From Blastococcus capsensis (lineage in GTDB: Bacteria; Actinomycetota; Actinomycetes; Mycobacteriales; Geodermatophilaceae): a stretch of DNA of 64,000 bases. Every line of letters starts with the position of its first letter. Position 1 is the stretch's first letter. The notes under the pieces were generated by a model. The model ran no database searches. It saw nothing but the letters and a program-made list of their open reading frames with translations, and was not told where the DNA came from. A program made the position numbers and the translations under genes. Where the stretch lies: NCBI RefSeq assembly GCF_030165005.1, contig NZ_JASNNW010000020.1, positions 1 to 64,000 on the forward strand. Direction: 5' to 3'. Shown here piece by piece: positions 22,978 through 31,889 of the stretch.

Positions 22978-24344
22978 CGGGGGCGGGGAGCGCGGCGGTC
23001 CGTGAGGTACGCACCGAGCTGGTCCACCGGGACCTGGTCGACGGGCTGCCCGCCGCGTTCCTCGCCGGCGTCACCCGCTTCGCCCGCCCGCCGCAGGCCG
23101 AGTTCGACGCGCTGGCGGCGCAGGCCGATGCCCTGACCCGGCGGCTGGCCGGCGGCGACGCCGGGGACGGCGACCTGCCGCTGCTCACCCGGGTGCTGTA
23201 CTTCGCCGGCCACGCCGACGTGCTCGCCGTGGCCGGCCTGCCGGTACCCGGGTACGACGTCCTCGGGACCTTCCGGGAGAACCTCGCCCGCCCGCTGGGC
23301 CCGCGGCTGCCCGAGCGGCCGACGGCGGGCGCGCGGCGCTGGCGGGTGCTCGGGCGCTCGGTCGGCCTCCCGATCGGCGTGCCGGCCTGCGTGCTCAACG
23401 GCAGCGAGGCGTGGGTGCGGCACAACCTGGCGAACGGCTACAGCGTGCTGACGTACAAGACCGTCCGCGGCCGCGAGCACCCGCCGAACGAGCAGCCGAA
23501 CTGGACCTTCGCCCCGCGGGAGACGGCGAGCCTGCCCCCGGGTGCCGAGGCCGACGTCGTCGCCGACCCGTGGGACTGGGTGGCCCCCGGGACCCCGGAG
23601 GTGAGCACGGTCAACTCCTTCGGGGTGCCGTCGCCGCCACCGGAGGAGTGGATGGCCGACCTGGAGCGGTCGCTGGCCGCCGTCGGGGAGGACGCACTGC
23701 TCCTGGTGAGCGTCATGGGCGAGGGGAACGGCACCGACCTGGTCGAGGACTTCTCCCGGACCGCGCGGCTGGCGCAGGAGGCCGGGGCCCCGGTGATCGA
23801 GCTGAACCTGTCGTGCCCGAACACGCTCAGTGCCTCCGCGGGCGGGGTGAAGCCCCCGCTGTGCCTGGACGCCGACGCGACCGTGGCCGTGGTGGAGGCC
23901 GTGCGGCGGGCGCTGGACGACCGCACCGGGCTGGTCGCCAAGCTGTCCTGGCTCGACGAGCAGCAGCTGGCCGCGCTCGTCCCGCGCCTGGCGCCGCTGG
24001 TCGACGGCATCGCCGGGATCAACACCCTGCAGAGCCGGGTCCGCCGCAGCGACGGCGCTCCCACCTTCCCCGGCCGGGAACTCGCCGGGCTGTCGGGCGT
24101 CGCGGTGCACGGCTCCGCGCTGGACTTCACCCGGCGGCTCGTCGCCCTGCGCGAGGCCGGCGGGCTGCGCTTCGACGTCCTGGCCATGGGTGGGGTCACC
24201 GATCCGGCGTCCTTCGGGGCGCTGTTCGCGATCGGCGCCGACGCCGTCCAGTCCGCCTCCGGCGCCTTCGCCGACCCGTTCCTCGCCCAGCGCTGCATCG
24301 CCGCGCTGGGGGGCACCCTGCCCCGAGCCGTGGAGGTCTCGTGA
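22974..24344 (+). CDS. pyrD: Dihydroorotate dehydrogenase, class 1-like with N-terminal extension
   Basis: Oxidises dihydroorotate to orotate with FMN. 456 residues, about 100 longer than the usual actinobacterial PyrD. Residues 1-125 (helical, no membrane segment) are an extra domain. The barrel follows with [26 protein letters not shown] near 277-288 and [27 protein letters not shown]. The catalytic position in NLSCPN is Cys281, as in soluble class 1 enzymes; class 2 membrane enzymes have Ser (ISSPN). So the electron acceptor may not be quinone. Start GTG overlaps the carB stop. Operon position supports the PyrD role; substrate could differ. Confidence 0.85.
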
Positions 24345-24421
24345 CCGAGCTTGCGAGGTCACGCATGGGCGCAGCACCGCCGGGCGCGGGTTCGACGAGC
24401 GCCAGCGAGGAGGACTCGTGA
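24341..24421 (+). repeat. Translatable spacer repeat D (pyrD/pyrF junction), second family
   Basis: An 81-base open frame of 26 codons. GTG overlaps the pyrD stop (GTGA) and TGA overlaps the pyrF GTG (GTGA). The peptide starts [15 protein letters not shown] and ends SASEEDS. Start (GAGCTTGCG) and end (AGCGAGGAGGACTCGTGA) are the same as in the ribBA/ribH spacer. The end supplies GAGGAGGA as Shine-Dalgarno for pyrF. Confidence 0.75.
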
Positions 24422-25296
24422 CCGTCCCCTTCGGGCAGCGCCTGGCGGCGGCCGTGGCCGCTCGCGGCCCGCTGTGCGTGGGCATCGACCCGCACGAGGA
24501 GCTGCTCCTGGACTGGGGGGTGGGCGACTCGCTGGACGGGCTGCGCCGCTTCACCGATGCGGTGGTCGACGCGCTCGCCGGATCGGTGGCCGTGCTGAAG
24601 CCGCAGCTGGCCTTTTACGAACGGTTCGGCTCGCGCGGGCTGGCGGTGCTCGAGGACGCGGTGGTGAGGGCCCACGAGGCGGGCGCCCTCGTGCTGCTGG
24701 ACGCCAAGCGTGGCGACATCGGTTCGACCATGGCCGCCTACGCCGACTACCTGCGCAGCGACCACCCGATGCAGGTGGACGCGATGACCGTCAGCCCCTA
24801 TCTCGGGCCGGAGTCGCTGCGGCCCGCCGTCAGCACCGCGACGAGGTTCGGCGGGGGCCTCTTCGTCCTGGCCCGCACCTCGAACCCGGATGCGGGCGCC
24901 TTCCAGCACGCGACGGTCGGGGAGCGGTCGGTCGCGCAGGTCGTCGTCGACACGGTCCGCGGCTGGAACGCACCGGACGAGTTCGTCGGCGATCCGCCGA
25001 CGGACCTGGCGTCGTCCGTGGACCCCCGCAGCGGGTGGGGCCCGTCCACGGGGTCGTTCGGCGTCGTCGTGGGTGCCACGCTGGATGCGCTCGACGTCGA
25101 CCTCGACGGTCTCGGTGGGCCGGTCCTCGCCCCCGGTCTCGGCGCGCAGGGCGGCTCGGTGAGTGATCTGCGCCGGCTGTTCGGCGCGGGCACGGCCGTC
25201 GTCCCGACCGTCTCCCGCGACGTCCTCGGCGCCGGCCCCGACCCGGCCGCGCTGCGGGCCGCCGCCGCGCGCTGGGCTGAGGCGCTGGCGGCGTGA
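24418..25296 (+). CDS. pyrF: Orotidine 5'-phosphate decarboxylase
   Basis: Last step to UMP. 292 residues, of the longer PyrF subfamily 2 usual in Actinobacteria. CVGIDPHEELL near residue 20, LKPQLAFYERFGSRGLAVLE, and the catalytic motif LLDAKRGDIGSTMAAYADY near 97-115. APGLGAQGG and VVPTVSRDVL close the phosphate-binding site. The GTG is preceded by GAGGAGGA from the spacer repeat. Last gene of the pyr operon. Confidence 0.96.
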   Translation: MTVPFGQRLAAAVAARGPLCVGIDPHEELLLDWGVGDSLDGLRRFTDAVVDALAGSVAVLKPQLAFYERFGSRGLAVLEDAVVRAHEAGALVLLDAKRGDIGSTMAAYADYLRSDHPMQVDAMTVSPYLGPESLRPAVSTATRFGGGLFVLARTSNPDAGAFQHATVGERSVAQVVVDTVRGWNAPDEFVGDPPTDLASSVDPRSGWGPSTGSFGVVVGATLDALDVDLDGLGGPVLAPGLGAQGGSVSDLRRLFGAGTAVVPTVSRDVLGAGPDPAALRAAAARWAEALAA

Positions 25297-25380
25297 GGCG
25301 CCGCCGGTCCGGTCGGCGTGCGACGCCCACAACCGGCTGACCACCCGACCGGCGTGGGGCAAGACCCGTTTCCGGGCCCC

Positions 25381-25397
25381 TATGCTGGGCCATCGTG
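25381..25397 (+). promoter_or_regulatory. Possible -10 element of a leaderless promoter for the acyl-CoA dehydrogenase gene
   Basis: TATGCT ends 8 bases before GTG 25395, so transcription would start at or next to the start codon. No Shine-Dalgarno is present. No convincing -35 was seen 16-18 bases upstream. Confidence 0.4.
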
Positions 25398-26561
25398 ACG
25401 ACGACGGGGCCGACGAGCGTGGCGGAGGCCGTCGCCCGTGCCGACGAGGTGGCGCAGACGGTCGCGGGTCCGCTCGCGGACCGCACCGACTCGGGCGTCT
25501 GGCCGGCCGAGGCGATCCGGGCCCTGCAGGCCGCCGGGCTCGGTGGCCTGGCCGCGCCTCGCTCGGTCGGCGGAGCGGGCCTCGGACTGCGCGGCGTCGC
25601 GGCGGTGTGCGAGGTGCTGGGCCGGGTGTGCGCCTCGACCGCGCTCTGCTTCGGGATGCACTGCGTGGCCACCGCGGTGCTCGCCGCGAAGCCGACCGAA
25701 CGGCAGCGCACGGAGTTCCTCGACGCGATCGTGGCAGGCGAGCACCTGACCACCCTGGCCGTGTCCGAGCCGGGCACCGGTGCCCAGTTCTGGCTGCCGC
25801 AGACCCGGATGACGCGCGATGCGGCGGGGCTGCGGATCACCGGTGAGAAGTCGTTCATCACCAACGGCTCGCACGCCGACTCCTACGTCGTCAGCACCGT
25901 GGCGGCCGATCCCGAGGCGCCCATGGGGCAGTTCTCCTGCTTCGTGGTGCCGGCGGGGGCCGACGGCCTGACGTGGGGCGGCGAGTGGACCGGCATCGGA
26001 ATGCGGGGCAACTCCTCCCGGGGCCTGCGCCTGGACGACGTCGTACTGGGGCCCGACCACCTGCTCGGTGCCGAGGGCGACCAGATCTGGTACGTCTTCG
26101 AGGTCGTGGCGCCCTACTTCCTGATGGCCATGGCGGGCACGTACGTGGGCGTGGCGCAGGCCTCGCTGGACGAGGCGACCGGCCACCTGTCCCGCCGGGC
26201 GCACGCGCACACCGGGCGACGGCTGGCCGGCGAGCCGATCTTGCAGCACCGGCTGGGAGTGCTGTGGGCGCAGGTGGAGCGCACCCGCCGCCTGGTGCAC
26301 TGGGCCGCCGAGGAGGGTGACTCCGGCGGCCCGTCGGCGCTCCCAGCGCTCACGTCGGCCAAGGCCGAGGTGGCGCAGTGCGCCGTGGAGGTGACCAACG
26401 AGGCCATGACCCTGGTGGGCGGCATCGGCTACCGCGACCGGTCACCGCTGGAGCGGCACCTGCGCGACGCGCGGGCGGCCGACGTCATGAGCCCGACGAC
26501 CGACATCCTGCGCACGTGGACGGGCCGGGCCGCGCTGGGCCTGCCGCTACTGGGCGAGTGA
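25395..26561 (+). CDS. Acyl-CoA dehydrogenase family flavoprotein
   Basis: 388 residues with the three-domain ACAD fold: N-terminal helices (1-110), beta domain with LAVSEPGTGAQFWLPQT and GEKSFITNGSHAD, and C-terminal helices with EAMTLVGGIGYRDRSPLERHLRDARAADV. Where classical enzymes carry the catalytic Glu (YEGT-type motif), this protein has VMSPTTDILRTW, so the usual base is missing. It may use another base or act on a different substrate (some ACAD-fold proteins are monooxygenases). Starts GTG without Shine-Dalgarno; overlaps the phosphatase gene by GTGA. Confidence 0.88.
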   Translation: MTTTGPTSVAEAVARADEVAQTVAGPLADRTDSGVWPAEAIRALQAAGLGGLAAPRSVGGAGLGLRGVAAVCEVLGRVCASTALCFGMHCVATAVLAAKPTERQRTEFLDAIVAGEHLTTLAVSEPGTGAQFWLPQTRMTRDAAGLRITGEKSFITNGSHADSYVVSTVAADPEAPMGQFSCFVVPAGADGLTWGGEWTGIGMRGNSSRGLRLDDVVLGPDHLLGAEGDQIWYVFEVVAPYFLMAMAGTYVGVAQASLDEATGHLSRRAHAHTGRRLAGEPILQHRLGVLWAQVERTRRLVHWAAEEGDSGGPSALPALTSAKAEVAQCAVEVTNEAMTLVGGIGYRDRSPLERHLRDARAADVMSPTTDILRTWTGRAALGLPLLGE

Positions 26562-28648
26562 GCGGCCACGGCGAACCTGGCCGCTGTCTCCTCGTCGACC
26601 TCTCGGCGGCCGAGGCGGCGCTGCTGCGGAGGCTGCCGGGACAGGACAGCGTCTCGGTGGTCGAGCTGGACGCCCGGCTGAGCGGCGTTGCGGAGCCGGT
26701 GGACCTGGTGGTGATCGGCTCGCTGGCCACCGCGCCCCTGGCGCTGGTCCAGCGGGTGCACCGGCTGGTGCCCGACGCCGGCGTCGCCCTGCTCACCGAC
26801 GACGTCGCCGGCATCCGCGGGCAGGCCTCCTACGCCCCCGGCGTGCCCCTCGACCTGCTGGTCGCCTCCGCCGCCGAGGACGACCTGGTGGAGCAGCTGG
26901 ACCAGCTCCGGCGGTCCACGGGCGACCGACGCCGGCACGCCGCCGTCCTGGCCGCGGTGGTGCGCCGTGCCGCTGCCGCCGACGGCCGTGCTCCCACGAT
27001 CCCGGCGGCCGTCGGGTCGCTGCTCGAGCACGCGCCGATCGCGGTGCTCGTGGCCGCCCCCTCGGGTGAGCTGCTGGGGTGGAACCGTCGCGGCGAGCAC
27101 CTCCTCGACCTGCGGGAGGCGCGCACCGGCCGTTCGGTGGACACCGTCATCCCCGGCGCGGTCGCTTTCATGGCTCCCCTGGTGTCCGGGGCCGGGGCTG
27201 CTGGGGGGACGGACGTCGCGCCGGCTCCGCTCGAGGTGCGGATCGCCGGGAGGGTCGACGTCGAGCTGACCGCCGTGCGCAGCCAGACCGACGACGGGCG
27301 GCCGGTGGTGCTCCTCCTCGCCACCGACGTGACCGCGCACCGGCAGGCGGAGCGGGAGCGGGACCGGCTCGCGTCCCAGGTCCAGTTGCTCGCCCGCGTC
27401 TCCGAGACCCTCGTCGGGTCGCTGGACGTCGCCGAGTCGCTGTCCCGGCTGGCCGACGTGCTGGTCCCCGCGCTGGCGGACTGGACGAGCATCCAGTTCC
27501 GTTCGGAGCGGGACCAGCTCGCCGCCCTCGCCGTCCGGCACCGTGATGCCTCCCTCGCGGCCGTCGCCCGCCGCGTCGAGGCCCTCGTCGCGCGTAGCGG
27601 GGTCGGCAGCGAGGCCAGCCGGCGCGCGGCCGCCGGGGAAGCGGTCCTGTTCCCAGCCGTCGACCCGGCCACCCTCGACGACCAGGTGCCCGACGCCGAC
27701 CTGCGGTCGCTCGTGACCCAGCTGGGGACGGGCAGCGTGCTCGCCGTCCCCGTCCCCGGCCGGGGTGGAGTGCTGGGCTCGCTCCTGCTCGCACGGACCC
27801 CCGGCAGCCCGGGCTTCGTGAGCGACGACATGTCACTGGCGACCGAGATCGGGCGCCGGGCCGGGATCGCGCTGGACAACGCCCGGCTCTACGCCGGACA
27901 GCGCCACGTGGCCACCGAGCTCCAGCAGAGCCTGCTGACCGAGCCGCCGGAGCTGCCCTTCGCCGACATCGCGGTGCGCTACGTGGCCGCCGCGCGGGAG
28001 GCGCAGGTCGGGGGCGACTGGTACGACGCCTTCCGGCAGCGACGCGGCGACCTCACGATCGTCATCGGCGACGTCGTCGGTCACGACACCCGTGCGGCGG
28101 CGGCCATGGGGCAGCTGCGATCACTCGTGCGCGGCATCGGGTTCACCACCGCCGGGACGCCGGCGCAGGTGCTCACCGCCGTCGACGAGGCCATCGACGG
28201 CCTCGAGCTGTCCACCATCGCGACCGCCGTCCTGGCCGAGCTGTCACCACGGGAGGACGGCGGGGCCGTGCTGCGCTGGTCGAACGCCGGCCATCCGCCG
28301 CCGGCGCTCCTGGGCCCCGACGGGCGGGCGCAGCTGCTCGACTACGGCACGGGGCGGGCGGACCTGCTGCTGGGGGTGGATGCGACCAGCGCGCGGCACA
28401 CCGAGGAGACCACGGTGCCGGCCGGCGCGACCCTGCTGCTCTACACCGACGGGCTGATCGAGGCCCGCGACCACACCATCGACGACGGGCTGGCGCTGCT
28501 GCTGGAGATCCTGGAGCGCCACGCGCACGACGGGCTCGACGACCTCTGCGACGCGGTGCTCGGCCGGATGGTGCCGCAGGGCGGGCAGGACGACGTGGCC
28601 GTCGTCGCCGTGCGCCCACGGCCGGCCGAGGCGGGGCCCCGCGGCTGA
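26558..28648 (+). CDS. PAS-GAF-PP2C (SpoIIE-type) serine phosphatase
   Basis: 696 residues. Domains in order: receiver-like N-terminus (1-125, without a clear phospho-acceptor pattern), PAS (about 150-260, LLEHAPIAVLVAAPSGELLGWN), GAF (about 300-450) and a PP2C/RsbU-type phosphatase (about 480-685). Metal ligands are in VGGDWYDAF and VIGDVVGHDTRAAAAMGQLR; LRWSNAGHPPPAL and GGQDDVAVVAVR complete the family. Such proteins dephosphorylate anti-sigma-factor antagonists in stress signalling. No kinase or antagonist gene is adjacent; it overlaps the ACAD gene by GTGA, an unusual partner. Start GTG chosen because it overlaps that stop and a longer frame would run through the ACAD gene. Confidence 0.88.
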   Translation: MSGHGEPGRCLLVDLSAAEAALLRRLPGQDSVSVVELDARLSGVAEPVDLVVIGSLATAPLALVQRVHRLVPDAGVALLTDDVAGIRGQASYAPGVPLDLLVASAAEDDLVEQLDQLRRSTGDRRRHAAVLAAVVRRAAAADGRAPTIPAAVGSLLEHAPIAVLVAAPSGELLGWNRRGEHLLDLREARTGRSVDTVIPGAVAFMAPLVSGAGAAGGTDVAPAPLEVRIAGRVDVELTAVRSQTDDGRPVVLLLATDVTAHRQAERERDRLASQVQLLARVSETLVGSLDVAESLSRLADVLVPALADWTSIQFRSERDQLAALAVRHRDASLAAVARRVEALVARSGVGSEASRRAAAGEAVLFPAVDPATLDDQVPDADLRSLVTQLGTGSVLAVPVPGRGGVLGSLLLARTPGSPGFVSDDMSLATEIGRRAGIALDNARLYAGQRHVATELQQSLLTEPPELPFADIAVRYVAAAREAQVGGDWYDAFRQRRGDLTIVIGDVVGHDTRAAAAMGQLRSLVRGIGFTTAGTPAQVLTAVDEAIDGLELSTIATAVLAELSPREDGGAVLRWSNAGHPPPALLGPDGRAQLLDYGTGRADLLLGVDATSARHTEETTVPAGATLLLYTDGLIEARDHTIDDGLALLLEILERHAHDGLDDLCDAVLGRMVPQGGQDDVAVVAVRPRPAEAGPRG

Positions 28649-28991
28649 GGCGGATCGGACGACGTGAGCCTGCGCCCCAGCGGTCGGCGTGTCGTCTCGT
28701 CGGCGTGTCGGGGCGGGTTCCCGCAGCTGGGCAGGCAGGTGTGGCCACGGAACAGGTCCGTCCACATACCGGTCCTGACCTGCGGCGATCACGAGGAGTG
28801 GCCAGCTGGGTCACCTGAGTGTGACGGTGCGTCCCCAGGTCCGGCGCGCGGCCCCGCAGGGGGTGCGTGACCAGCGGATTTGCCCTGGACCACCGTGACC
28901 GAGAGGCTCGGTCGCGAGGCGCACCACGTCTCGACGAACCGAACGAGCGCCGGCCCTCGCACGGCCGGCGACGACACGATTGGGTTGCACC
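28649..28991. other. 343-base intergenic region before mihF
   Basis: No plausible gene on either strand. A long leader for mihF is likely because the gene is preceded by no Shine-Dalgarno and the region carries several GC-rich dyads (for example GCCGGCCCTCGCACGGCCGGC at 28950-28970, a stem of GCCGG/CCGGC with a long loop). Promoter elements could not be identified with confidence. Confidence 0.4.
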
Positions 28992-29348
28992 ATGCCCCTG
29001 CCTGACCTGTCCCCGGAACAGCGGGCCGCCGCCCTGGAGAAGGCGGCCGCAGCCCGCAAGGCGCGTGCCGAACTGCGTGAGCGACTCAAGAGCAAGGGCG
29101 CCACGGTCGGCGACGTCCTCAAGCAGGGCGAGACGGACGAAGTGATCGGCAAGATGCGCGTCTCCGCCGTCCTGGAGTCCCTGCCGGGAGTCGGCAAGGC
29201 GCGGGCTGCGAAGATCATGGAACGCCTGGAGATCTCCCCGACGCGGCGCGTGCGGGGTCTGGGCGCCAACCAGCGGCGGGCCCTGGAGGCCGAGTTCGGC
29301 AGCGACCAGGTGGTCGCCGAACAGGTCCCCGTCGACGGCGCCGTCTGA
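28992..29348 (+). CDS. mihF: Actinobacterial integration host factor mIHF
   Basis: Small nucleoid-associated DNA-binding protein essential in mycobacteria, unrelated to proteobacterial IHF. 118 residues. Basic N-terminal helix (LSPEQRAAALEKAAAARKAR), then the helix-two-turn-helix core with ESLPGVGKARAAKIMERL and ISPTRRVRGLGANQRRALE. It is about ten residues longer at the C-terminus than mycobacterial mIHF. ATG 28992 begins at the conserved MPLPDLSPEQR; a TTG four codons upstream is in frame. Lies directly before gmk and rpoZ, the standard order. Confidence 0.95.
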   Translation: MPLPDLSPEQRAAALEKAAAARKARAELRERLKSKGATVGDVLKQGETDEVIGKMRVSAVLESLPGVGKARAAKIMERLEISPTRRVRGLGANQRRALEAEFGSDQVVAEQVPVDGAV

Positions 29349-29389
29349 GGAGCCGCCGGCACCGCTGACGACCCGGGCGAGGACGACGA

Positions 29390-29989
29390 GTGGCTGCAGC
29401 GACATCGGCACGGTTGACCGTGCTCTCCGGACCCTCCGGGGTGGGCAAGGGCACCGTGGTCGCCGCGGTCCGGCAGCGGCACCCCGATGTGTGGGTGTCG
29501 GTGTCGGTGACCACTCGTCGTCCTCGCGTCGGTGAGGTCGACGGCGTCCACTACCACTTCGTCGAGGACGCCGAATTCGACCACCTGATCGCCACCGACG
29601 GGCTGCTGGAGTGGGCCGAGTACGCCGGCAATCGCTACGGCACCCCGGTCGCTCCCGTGGCGGCGCAGCTGGCCACCGGCCGGCCGGCGCTGCTGGAGAT
29701 CGAGCTGCAGGGCGCCCGGCAGGTGCGGGCCCGGGCCCCGGAGGCGCAGTTGGTCTTCCTCGCCCCGCCCTCCTGGGGGGAACTGGTCAGCCGGCTGGCC
29801 GGCCGCGGGTCGGAGCCGGCGGCCGTCCAGGAGCGCCGGCTGGCCATCGCGCAGGCCGAGCTCGACTCGTCCGGGGAGTTCGACGTGGTCGTCGTCAATG
29901 ACGACGTGGCCCGCGCTGCGGACGAGTTGGTAGGCTTGCTGACTGCGCCGTCACCCAGCCTCTGTCCGGGCGGCAGCGCCCACGAGTGA
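29390..29989 (+). CDS. gmk: Guanylate kinase
   Basis: Phosphorylates GMP to GDP. 199 residues. P-loop [10 protein letters not shown] near residue 13. GMP-binding stretch [21 protein letters not shown], then [29 protein letters not shown] and the lid/Arg region [15 protein letters not shown]. Starts GTG; GGCGAGGACGAC upstream is a weak Shine-Dalgarno. Sixty bases before rpoZ. Confidence 0.97.
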   Translation: MAAATSARLTVLSGPSGVGKGTVVAAVRQRHPDVWVSVSVTTRRPRVGEVDGVHYHFVEDAEFDHLIATDGLLEWAEYAGNRYGTPVAPVAAQLATGRPALLEIELQGARQVRARAPEAQLVFLAPPSWGELVSRLAGRGSEPAAVQERRLAIAQAELDSSGEFDVVVVNDDVARAADELVGLLTAPSPSLCPGGSAHE

Positions 29990-30049
29990 GCGGCCGGCCC
30001 GCCGGCCGCCGCCCACTCCCGCCGAACGATCGAGGAGACCCGCCCGCCC

Positions 30050-30313
30050 GTGTCCGGAGTCGCACCCGCCCCCGAGGGCATCACCAACCCGCCGATCGAC
30101 GAGCTGCTCGAGCGCACCAGCAGCAAGTACGGGCTGGTCATCTTCGCCGCCAAGCGCGCGCGCCAGATCAACGCCTACTACAGCCAGCTCTCCGAGGGCC
30201 TGCTGGAGTACGTCGGCCCGCTGGTCGACACCGCGCCGCAGGAGAAGCCGCTGTCGATCGCGCTGCGCGAGATCAACGAGGGCCTGCTGGCCCACACCGC
30301 CGGCGAGAACTGA
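30050..30313 (+). CDS. rpoZ: RNA polymerase omega subunit
   Basis: Assists folding and assembly of the beta-prime subunit. 87 residues. Conserved [34 protein letters not shown] (residues 9-42 region), ending [18 protein letters not shown] start, GAGGAGA 13 bases upstream. Followed by a strong terminator, so mihF-gmk-rpoZ is a closed unit. Confidence 0.97.
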   Translation: MSGVAPAPEGITNPPIDELLERTSSKYGLVIFAAKRARQINAYYSQLSEGLLEYVGPLVDTAPQEKPLSIALREINEGLLAHTAGEN

Positions 30314-30355
30314 GCGAGGCTGCAGGTCCAGCAACCCGGCACCCCAGAAGTGATG

Positions 30356-30391
30356 ACGAAGCCCCCGGCATCCGCCGGGGGCTTCGTTCTT
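30356..30391 (+). terminator. Rho-independent terminator after rpoZ
   Basis: Perfect 14-base stem ACGAAGCCCCCGGC / GCCGGGGGCTTCGT with a 4-base ATCC loop, followed by TCTT. One of the clearest intrinsic terminators in the window. Confidence 0.92.
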
Positions 30392-30393
30392 CA

Positions 30394-30484
30394 GGGGCAG
30401 GGCCGCAGGCTCCGGTCACACACCGGAGGTGCGTCGCTCTATGGGGGCAGGGCCGCAGGCTCCGGTCACACACCGGAGGTGCGT
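30394..30484 (+). repeat. Tandem 41-base hairpin repeat before coaBC
   Basis: Two identical 41-base copies (30394-30434 and 30444-30484), period 50 bases. Each contains CTCCGGT-CACAC-ACCGGAG, a 7-base stem with a 5-base loop. The second copy ends 16 bases before the coaBC ATG and is in frame with it. Possible leader-RNA structure or recent duplication. Confidence 0.9.
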
Positions 30485-30500
30485 TGTGGAGGATGACGTC

Positions 30501-31742
30501 ATGAGCCGGATCGTGCTGGGCGTCAGCGGTGGCGTCGCCGCCTACAAGGCCGTGCTGCTGCTGCGGGCGTTCACCGAGGCGGGGCACGACGTGCGGGTCG
30601 TCCCGACGCCGGGCGCGCTGCACTTCGTCGGCGCGGCCACCTTCGAGGCGCTGTCGGGCAACCCGGTCACCACCGACGTCTGGTCCGACGTGCCGGAGGT
30701 GGCGCACGTCCGGATCGGCCAGGAGGCCGATCTCGTCGTCGTCGCCCCGGCCACCGCGGATCTGCTGGCCCGGGCCGCCATGGGCCGGGCCGACGACCTG
30801 CTCACCGCCACGTTGCTCACCGCGCACTGCCCGGTGGTCTTCGTCCCGGCGATGCACACCGAGATGTGGCTGCACCCGGCCACCCAGGACAACGTCGCCA
30901 CGCTGCGCCGCCGGGGCGCGGTCGTGCTGCCCCCGGCGATCGGCCGGCTCACCGGCCCGGACTCCGGGCCCGGCCGGCTGCCGGAGCCCACCGACATCGC
31001 CGCACTGGCCGGCGTCGTGCTCGCCGGGGGTGCCGCGGCGCTGCCGGGGGACCTCACGGGGCGACGGGTGGTCATCAGCGCCGGCGGCACCCGTGAGCCG
31101 CTGGACCCGGTGCGGTACCTGGGGAACCGGTCCTCGGGCAAGCAGGGGTGGGCGCTGGCGCGGGTCGCCGCCGCCCGGGGGGCCGATGTGGTGCTGGTGG
31201 CGGCGAACGTGGAGATCGCGGCGCCGTTCGGTGTCCGCGTCGTCCCGGTGGGGACGGCCGAGGAGCTGCGGGCCGCCATGCTCGCCGAGGCCGGGGCGGG
31301 TGGGGAGGCGATGGCCGACGTCGTGGTGATGAGCGCCGCGGTCGCCGACTTCCGGCCGGTCACCGTCGCCGCCACCAAGCTGAAGAAGGGCACGGCCGGC
31401 GAGCCGAGCGCGATCGCGCTGGTGCGCAACCCCGACGTGCTGGCCGAGCTGGTCACGAAGCGGCCGCCCGGTCAGCTGGTCGTGGGTTTCGCCGCCGAGA
31501 CCGGCGACGGCGACGCCGACGTGCTGACCCACGCGCGCGCCAAGCTGCTCCGGAAGGGCTGCGACCTGCTGGTGGTCAACGACGTCTCGGCCGGGCAGGT
31601 GTTCGGCCGCGCCGACAACGCCGTCGTCGTGCTCGCCGCCGAGGGGCCGGACACCGAGGTGCCGCACGGGAGCAAGGACGCGGTGGCCGCCGGCATCTGG
31701 ACCGCCGTGACCGCCCGGCTGGCCCCGCCGGCCGGCTCCTGA
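30501..31742 (+). CDS. coaBC: Bifunctional phosphopantothenoylcysteine decarboxylase/synthase
   Basis: Coenzyme A synthesis: CoaB joins 4'-phosphopantothenate with Cys, CoaC decarboxylates the product. 413 residues. The N-terminal FMN domain (1-175) has GVSGGVAAYKAV, active-site His in VAHVRIGQEADLVVVAPATA, PAMHTEMW and flap GRLTGPDSGPGRLPEP. The CoaB domain (about 185-400) has VVISAGGTREPLDPVRYLGN and KLKKGTAG. ATG 30501 fits the conserved MSRIVLGVSGG start with GGAGGA upstream; the frame extends back through the tandem repeat. Confidence 0.96.
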   Translation: MSRIVLGVSGGVAAYKAVLLLRAFTEAGHDVRVVPTPGALHFVGAATFEALSGNPVTTDVWSDVPEVAHVRIGQEADLVVVAPATADLLARAAMGRADDLLTATLLTAHCPVVFVPAMHTEMWLHPATQDNVATLRRRGAVVLPPAIGRLTGPDSGPGRLPEPTDIAALAGVVLAGGAAALPGDLTGRRVVISAGGTREPLDPVRYLGNRSSGKQGWALARVAAARGADVVLVAANVEIAAPFGVRVVPVGTAEELRAAMLAEAGAGGEAMADVVVMSAAVADFRPVTVAATKLKKGTAGEPSAIALVRNPDVLAELVTKRPPGQLVVGFAAETGDGDADVLTHARAKLLRKGCDLLVVNDVSAGQVFGRADNAVVVLAAEGPDTEVPHGSKDAVAAGIWTAVTARLAPPAGS

Positions 31743-31889
31743 CGTACGCCGCGGTGCCGTAGCCGGAGCCCGCCGGTAACGTGCGCACCCAGGTGCTCCG
31801 CACGGACGTCGCGCGCGGCACCGCCGTCGCTCATCGCCGCTCTGCCGCCACCCACCCACCCACCCACCTACCGTCCCAGGGAGTACCGA

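Noticed and set aside
31743-31889. SAM riboswitch before metK
   Set aside because: No recognisable conserved core or P1 closing stem; only a CCCA run is present.
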